This document shows, piece after piece, positions 57,521 through 64,000 of a stretch of 64,000 nucleotides of DNA (within the stretch, counting starts at the first letter, position 1; every line of letters starts with the position of its first letter). The DNA is from Paragordius varius (taxonomy: Eukaryota > Nematomorpha). Below the pieces are notes generated by a model that searched no databases, was not told where the DNA came from, and worked only from the letters and a program-made list of their open reading frames with translations. The translations under genes were made by a program, and so were the position numbers. The stretch is from NCBI GenBank assembly GCA_964247055.1, contig OZ176050.1, positions 1,922,001-1,986,000 of the forward strand, in the 5' to 3' direction.

Positions 57521-58281
57521 TTATGCGGATTTTTTTGCATCTTTGGCTTTATCATTAATATTTAGGTTAAATTTTTCGTCTGGTTTTATAATATCAATGT
57601 TTCTTATTTCCGGAACTTGTGTATTAACATTGGATTTAATTTGTTGTTCCCAATTTTTTTCTAGTGGCTTGGATGATATAATGGTTTGCAAGGCTATGAT
57701 TAAAACCATATAAAAATACTAAAAAATGGCTCCACAAAAATAAGTTTGGCATTGCTGAGGACGGACAACACATTATATTTGTCCGCGTATAAAATATCAT
57801 TTTATCTGTAGCGTTTAATAATTTTACATATTCATCTACGATTCACGTGTCGAATACGCACATATATGTACCCAATTCATTATTGTTGACCAATCGGTAA
57901 TGCAGTAGCGTGCGATATAAAACAAATTTTGTCCATAATTAAATAAACAAATTGAATGTTGTAAGCTAAATTTTGGTAAATTTCACACATTTATCGTTTT
58001 TAATTCTAAGCTACTGTATTGCCAACTGGTTAAAATAAATGTCAAATGGCCAACATAAATAAGCTTATATATATTCTACAAATGTTTCAACCTGATGGCT
58101 GATCATTGCATATGGACATAAATCTTCCGGCTCGCGTCGGAGTCGGATTTCTAGCTCCATCCCTGACAGACGTGACAGAAACCTCTCCCTTAACATCAAG
58201 CTCAGGTGAATAGATGCTTGTGTTTGAGTTGACTTGGTTTGGCTCATTTTTAATGACATTTAGCTTGGCTTTGGTTGCCAT
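57521..58281 (-). CDS. Unrecognised 120-residue two-exon protein
   Basis: Minus-strand exons 58092-58281 and 57521-57693, intron 398 nt, phase-consistent. The product starts MATKAKLNVIKNEPNQVNSN, contains GEVSVTSVRDGARNPTPTRA and GRFMSICNDQP, then LEKNWEQQIKSNVNTQVPEI, and ends in a Lys/Asp-rich tail NDKAKDAKKSA. It is hydrophilic, with no signal peptide or membrane segment. The GC content of exon 1 exceeds that of its surroundings, in line with real coding sequence. No family recognised. It is divergent from the ORF at 58540, 258 bp away. A short TIR repeat (57885-58035) sits in its intron. Confidence 0.5.
57885..58035. repeat. Short TIR repeat in an intron
   Basis: About 150 bp. Left arm GACCAATCGGTAATGCAGTA, right arm CTACTGTATTGCCAACTGGT inverted. 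Relative at 33500-33655. Confidence 0.45.
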
Positions 58282-58539
58282 ATTATGTGATAAACAATTA
58301 ATGTTAACAATCAATCATTTTTTATAAATATATTTAATAAATTATATTTGTCGCGCAATTTGTTTTTTATCAATTTTTTTATACCTTTTAACTTTTTCAA
58401 AAATCTCTCATTTACTACCAGGTAAGTTATAATTTTTTACCGGTTTTTTTGGTAAAAAAACATGTAATTTGGAAAGAAAATCAATTATTCATAAAAATTA
58501 TACACCGGCTTCTACAAACGCCCATCCATCAGCTAATAA

Positions 58540-58770
58540 ATGAGTACCGTGCATAGAGATGTCTTTTGTAGATACCATTCATCAAATTATTTTCCAACTT
58601 TCGAAATTATTGAAGTGCTGCTCTGCGAAGGTGGCCCCATCGAGGCAAATGTATTAGTCAGATGTCTCCAGTTCGGTTCAGCAGATTCGAAAGAATTTGT
58701 TCCAATCGAAGCGATCAAGACATCTTTTACTGTATTTTGCCGTGGGCGGCGGAACATTGCCATTAGTTAA
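58540..58770 (+). CDS. Unrecognised 76-residue ORF
   Basis: Single open frame with ATG at 58540. MSTVHRDVFCRYHSSNYFPT, then IIEVLLCEGGPIEANVLVRC, FGSADSKEFVPIEAIKTSF and CRGRRNIAIS. It has higher GC content than the neighbourhood and a divergent partner 258 bp upstream, which favours a real gene. Five or more exons elsewhere in the window show that coding can be broken by tiny introns, so the true protein may extend further. No motif recognised. Confidence 0.4.
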   Translation: MSTVHRDVFCRYHSSNYFPTFEIIEVLLCEGGPIEANVLVRCLQFGSADSKEFVPIEAIKTSFTVFCRGRRNIAIS

Positions 58771-58969
58771 CTCACTTTGCCTATAGTTTATTTTTATTTA
58801 TTGGTATAGCGTTGTGCATAATGGTTTCTCCGGGTTTCAAAAGTTCATATACACATTATCGCTATCCCACAACACATAGACCACGATCTAGCTAAAGCGA
58901 TTTGGCATTGGTATTGATGAACCGGTGTAGGTGAAAATCAGTAGTGTTTTTATGGTTAACCTTTAGCGT

Positions 58970-59267
58970 TCATTATTTTATGCAAAACGAATAATTGATT
59001 TCAAACAAGATTAATAATTAATTATTTAATTTAAGATATTTTCAAGAATCAATTTTTTTGCGGGTTCACGGAATTGATGAATAGCATATTTTTCTATGCA
59101 CTGTTTTTAAATATATTAGCGAGCCTTAAAAAAATTATCCTCTTTAATAAATTTAAATAGGTTAAATAGCCCAAATTTATTAACAATTATATCATTCACA
59201 AAGGTTTTAATTACACATTAAATCTAAAAACTTGCAAGTCAAGTTAAAAAAATTTTATCACCCCACC
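58970..59267. mobile_element. End fragment of the 'GGGTGATAAAA' TIR element
   Basis: Ends CAAGTCAAGTTAAAAAAATT then ATCACCCCACCC, matching the right terminus of 22990-25400 together with about 250 bp of adjacent interior. The other end is missing. Confidence 0.6.
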
Positions 59268-59370
59268 CTTTGTTTGTAATAATAGTGTGATTGTTAATAT
59301 TATAATAATAATTTGAGCCCATTTTTAGGAAGATAACTTACAATTTGAGACCTTATTTGCTAATTTTTTA

Positions 59371-59946
59371 ACACTTGGATACAACACATTTCAGTCTTTC
59401 GATTCAAATTGGGGTAGTACCCCAGGCCTGCTTAAAATTGAATTCTTTAAAAAATATGGAAGAAATCGAAATGGACAATATTTTGCACTTATATAACATT
59501 AATACCCCGAAATATAAATATTTTATTCAAAAATACTTGATATTACTTATTTTAAGCTACAACCCAAAGGTAAAAAAAATGTCGACGTGACCTGACATGT
59601 GTGGATTAATAAGATTGAAAAATAATACAAAATAAACCGCTTTTTCTATTTCTATCAATGTTAGAAGCAATTTAAATAAAAAATTAGCTTTAATTTTACC
59701 ATTAAAATAAATGAAGACCATATTTTGCAAAAATTTTGTATAATAAAAATGGCGTCGATATAGTTTGACATGGAACTTTTTTTAAAAATAAAATTTTATT
59801 TAGATATTTTGACATATTTATATAATTTTTATTAGGATAGAAGCATAAATTGAAATACTTACCGTTTCCTTCAGATATTTTTAAAAATATTGATTTAAAT
59901 TTAGTCTGGGGTATTTAAATACCCCAATTTGAATCGAAGTTTTAAA
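59371..59946 (+). repeat. 560-bp interspersed repeat, copy 3
   Basis: Begins CACTTGGATACAACACATTT, contains AATGGCGTCGA, ends CCCCAATTTGAATCGAAG; same family as 1617-2182 and 11516-12056. Confidence 0.6.
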
Positions 59947-59949
59947 AAC

Positions 59950-60700
59950 ACAAATTTTTTTTAATTGAATACCGTTAAATTTCCTCGTGTTAGCAAATTT
60001 TATTTTGGAGGTTATCAAAAATATATTTCGGATATTTTTTAAATAAATTTCCTATATCATTTAATTGTCGAGTTTAGCAAACTAAAATCCTAAAAATAAT
60101 ATCAAATTTATTAAATTTTTTTTCTAGCAATTGATTTTCGCTTTTAAATATTGACATAAAATTTATAAAGGACTTCTAAAATAATATTTTTTGTGTAAAA
60201 TTGTCAAATCTTTGTATTGCCTGTGTACACAAAAATATCATGATGAAATATATATGTCATGGTGCTTTTAGTTTTGGGCTTACGAGTGATACTAGAAATT
60301 TATTCTTTTGTGGTAAATGCTCCATATCAGAAAATGGCAAAATTTGAGCTCATTTTTCGTAATAAAATATTCTATTGAAGCTAAGTGCTTCATACCAAAA
60401 ATTATCACTATATCATTAACTATTTACAAAAAAACAATATTTTTGTACTATTATATTTATACGTGGGCTCGTACCTAAATTTTTTGATCTTCTAAAACGG
60501 GCTAGTTTGTCTAAAATAAACGCAAAATCGCCGGGATTGAGCGATAAAATTTTTAAATATATGAAAGAGATAAAAAATCTTTTTTGAAAATACTTATTTT
60601 TACAATAATTTTATTGAACCTTACTTCATCCTTTTTTAGGCATTGTAAAAACAATTTTTAAAGTTTATCGAATTCGTTTACATATTTATGTCTATTATAA
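59950..60700. repeat. Degenerate repeats related to the interior of 22990-25400
   Basis: The region around 60240-60420 (GTCATGGTGCTTTTAGTTTT) shares landmarks with 23640-23760 and with 61840-61980 (inverted) and 63440-63620. It appears to be debris of one repeat family. Confidence 0.45.
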
Positions 60701-60710
60701 ATTGTGTTAT

Positions 60711-61637
60711 CAGTGGCGTACCGAGCATTTGCGGCCCCCGGGGTATAAAACTCAGGCGTCCCCCTCCTCTTTTTGAAAGCCAATAAAAATTGAGTAAAAA
60801 AACATTGCAACCTTAACACCATAGATACGACATCACAGTCAAATAAATTTTAAATCTATTAAATATATATATGAAGTATATTTTATAAAGGCGACATCAT
60901 AAAACTATATAGGTATAGCGCTTGAAATTACTAATGGTATATTTGTAGTTTTCTCATCTCTTTTGGATCAATAACTAGGTCCAGGTGTATTTAAGTCATT
61001 ACTATTAAAGGGTGCCGTTTGTTTGTGTCGCATACACTTTTTAAATGTTTTGATCAGATAGTTTTATTCTCTTCCTGGATTTCGTTTCCTATTTGCCTAA
61101 CCACTGAGTTTAGGCATTGATATCTGATGAAAATGAAAGTAATTCATAAAAAATACAAGGTTATATTAATAATAAAAACCTACCTGGTTAGATAAATAAT
61201 ATGATTGGGGATTTAAATGATTAAAATTGGGTTTTGAGATTGAATACAATTAAAATAAATGCAATTATAAATAATAAGAATAAGAGGTAAGGATTTAAAC
61301 AGAGAGAAGAGAGAGAGAAGTTAAAATAATTTAATTAAAGGCAATAAAAGGTTTAACAATATGTGCGTGATAAAGAAACGTTTTTTGAGCGAAAAAAATA
61401 GCACATGTTGAAGGGAATACCTACAAGAAAGTTGTTTTCGCATAATGTTTGCTCTTGATCTGATTTATATAATTTTTATGGGATATTACGTAAATTGCTA
61501 AAAAATCTTACTTGAAATTTCTTATTATTTTTACATAATTTAAATTTAATTCAAAAAAATCATTTAGGTGCCCCTAAATAACAGCGCCGGGGACATGATG
61601 CACCCCCTTGCCCCCCCCCCCCGTCGGTAAGCCACTT
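60711..61637. mobile_element. DNA transposon, ends CAGTGGCGTACCGA, non-autonomous
   Basis: Left end CAGTGGCGTACCGAGCATTT with GGCCCCCGGGG; right end GTCGGTAAGCCACT preceded by a run of C residues (about 61613-61622). The ends resemble many hAT-type termini. No matching 8-bp duplication was found and there is no coding. A second, truncated copy is at 53905-54994. Confidence 0.6.
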
Positions 61638-62029
61638 AGTATCTATTTAAAAACCTTATTGCAATATTCCGGCATTTTCTCATTTATTTTAAAATACCTA
61701 GCCGGCTTTAGAAGAGCTAAAAGATATGGGACTTTTGGAGCCCACATCAAAAAAATATTTTAAAAATATTGTTTTCCTTTTATAAGTAGTTTATGACATA
61801 TTGTAATGATATTTTTTGGAAGCAAGCTGTCAAAATAAATTTATTCAAAAAATGTGCTCAAATTTTGCCATTTTCTGATATGGAGCACTTGCCAAAGTGT
61901 AAATAACTTGCTTATTTCACTCGTAACTGCCAAAATCAAAATCACCATGATATTTTGTTTCATTTTTCTATCAGAATATATTTATTTTATCAAGGTATTT
62001 TTAGGGTAACCGATTTTGTACACTGTTTA

Positions 62030-62597
62030 TATTCACAAACGCTTAATGTTATTCATCCTAATTTTATTTCAAATGATAACGAATTACTAATATTATGTTG
62101 TTATTTTTAAGCATCCCATTATATTTGCAAAAAGACATCCAAAAAATAAGATGTAAAACGCTGTCTCAGCTTAGCGAGATATACGCCTCGAAAGCGCACA
62201 ATATAAAAACAAATATTTGAATCTGTTGTAACTTAGAATAAATTTGAAATAATGTAATATGTATTTTATCTGAAAACATTATGCAAAACTGTTATACTAG
62301 AAGAGTCTCTTAAGGGCGAATGGCTTCATCAACTTAAAATTTTTAGATCCCTTGCTCAATTATAATATTAACATATGTACCATTGAGTTTTATAAAAAGC
62401 ATATTGTATTGGTTAGTTATCTTTATATTTATTCCAAATCTTGGTTAAAATGATCGAAGTAATTTCCGTAAAATTTAAATTGTATGGCAAAATGGTTATA
62501 TTCAATAGTAAAAGACTTTACTGTACACTTGCTGGTTTAAGTAAACTCTCAACTTACCACGCTTTACTTGCAAGACATGTTCAATTTTTCTCACCCC
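62030..62597. mobile_element. End fragment of the 'GGGTGATAAAA' TIR element
   Basis: Interior and right end resemble 10070-10503 (GGCGAATGGCTTCATCAA-like and TACACTTGCTGG landmarks), ending TTCTCACCCCACA. Left end missing. Confidence 0.55.
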
Positions 62598-64000
62598 ACA
62601 TAATGAAAATTTAGTTATAGAATGAGATCCAAAAGCCCAAAATATTTTCGGTATTCTAAAACGGGGTTTAAAATAAATTTAAATGAGAATCTTGATAATT
62701 TTTTAATATATAATAGATTATGGCATCAAATAAATATTTTTAAAAAATTCATACTTTGTTCAAAAATTTATTTTTAGCAAAATATTGTTGAAGCGTACTT
62801 ATATTTTAAGGCAGCATGGAAACGGTATAAAAACGCTTTAAGATGTTGTAAAAGCACTTTACCTACATAATTCGAAAATACTGTACATTTGTATCATCGT
62901 TCGTCTAAAAATTTATTTTATGTTTTATGTTTAAAATATAACCCCAGTTGAAAGGAAACCGGCTTTGGACTGTTAAAGAAATTCAAAAGCTTTAATATGC
63001 AGTTTTGTAATTTTATTATTATACGTTTCCCCGTGAATTTCACGTGAGATACTTCCTTGTATAACTCTCTTAAGGCATTTGTTTTAATTCTCGTTTTACT
63101 GAACCCATCTTTAGGGTTTCCACGTCTTCCTATATCCATTTGAATTTATTATCGGTATTAAATACATTAAAAGCATTGAAATTATTTTGTTAAAAAAATA
63201 CAGTTTAATTTAACAGGTAAAGTTTGAAATGATTTTTTTTTCAAAACGCAAAAAAATCCCATAGAATGCATATTTTTTGTTTTTCTCTAATATTTATAAA
63301 AGGTGATAAATATTTTAAAATGGCAAACTAATCATGGTAGGTATTTGAGTAGAAATCAAACGGCTTTTCAAACAAATAGCGCATAACATTGCGTCTTTAG
63401 TAGAAAGGTACAAAAAATATCCTGAATATATGTTCCTATTAAAAATGTAACAGGATCATCATGGTGTTTTTGAATTTGGTGCCCTTACGACTTATTTAAA
63501 ATCATTTACACTTTTATGGTAAGGGCTTCATATCAGAAAAGTTACGCATATTTTAATAAAATCTTTTTTGTGAAAGCTACATGGCTCATTTCAAAACATA
63601 TCACTAATATATATCATAAACTGCAGAGAAAAACCAAAACCATATAAAATTCTAAGATATAATCAAAGGTCCCAAATTTTACTACTTCTTAAACGGGCCT
63701 TTCTTAAAATAAACACAAAAGTGCGGGATGCGCAAAAATTCTAAATATATACTAAATATATAAACTAAAAATATTAAGATAATGCATTCTTTTTACAAAA
63801 ATCAATTTTATCAAAATTTTGTTAAACTACTTATCAATTTGAGGCATGATGAAAGAGCTCTAAAACGCTTTAAAATATTATAACACTTTTTCGATGATTC
63901 AATGAATGCCTAATATTTTCGATATAAGGGGGCGTTTGCTTTATGCACATGATTTATTTAAATTTTTGATAAGCATTAACCTTTTATCATTAAATTTTTA
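62598..64000. repeat. Degenerate repeats, no gene recognised
   Basis: Two copies of a CATGATGGAAACG/TATAAAACGCTTTAA-like block (about 62815 and 63850) also occur near 23960. Open frames such as the one at 62918-63139 on the minus strand have no recognisable motif. Confidence 0.4.

Noticed and set aside
1-64000. CRISPR arrays, tRNA or rRNA genes, bacterial operons
   Set aside because: No regularly spaced short repeats with unique spacers, no cloverleaf with the usual internal promoter boxes, and no rRNA-like stretch was found on reading. The genes are intron-bearing and eukaryotic.

Overview
The window is AT-rich DNA from an animal nuclear genome, probably a reduced parasitic lineage. Five conserved eukaryotic genes are recognised: RPS16, SEC62, VMP1, TDP2 and PSMD5. 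All use the standard code and spliceosomal GT-AG introns. Many introns are only 21-29 nt long; others run from about 30 nt to more than 2 kb. Dicyemid mesozoans are known for introns of this size. Myxozoans or other reduced metazoans remain possible, so the taxonomic call is inference. Most coding exons are short, so open reading frames alone miss much of the gene content. The models below were built by hand from splice sites, phase and homology.

Layout. 1-2.8 kb holds the 3' end of a possible UTP11 homologue and a complete RPS16. 2.8-12 kb is a graveyard of DNA transposons: hAT elements, TA-targeted MITEs and a TIR element with 3-bp target duplications. It also holds a LINE with a hAT nested inside it and a Gag-like retroelement fossil. 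About 11.9-20.75 kb and 22.87-33.5 kb are two direct copies of one segment, separated by a 3'-truncated LINE. Each copy carries a small membrane-protein gene and, convergent to it, an RNF4-type RING finger gene. The exons are almost identical between copies while introns and spacers have diverged, so both pairs look alive. 33.7-41.9 kb is a compact gene island: acidic protein (-), SEC62 (+), VMP1 (-), TDP2 (+). The two head-to-head pairs are separated by only 60 and 87 bp. 42-45 kb holds a diverged tandem repeat, a MITE and a second Gag-like fossil. 45.5-49.4 kb holds PSMD5 (-) and a head-to-head small gene (+) whose last codon is interrupted by a hAT element (49.4-51.6 kb). 52-64 kb is mostly LINE and DNA-transposon remains, with one divergent pair of unrecognised small genes (57.5-58.8 kb).

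The recognised genes are housekeeping: translation (RPS16), ER protein translocation (SEC62), ER lipid scrambling and autophagy (VMP1), repair of topoisomerase 2 adducts (TDP2), and proteasome base assembly (PSMD5). They do not form an operon or a shared pathway. No tRNA, rRNA, CRISPR array or bacterial gene was seen. The most notable signals are the extreme intron-size distribution, the duplicated gene pair under apparent constraint with a readable insertion history, and two hAT insertions that land at or next to stop codons.
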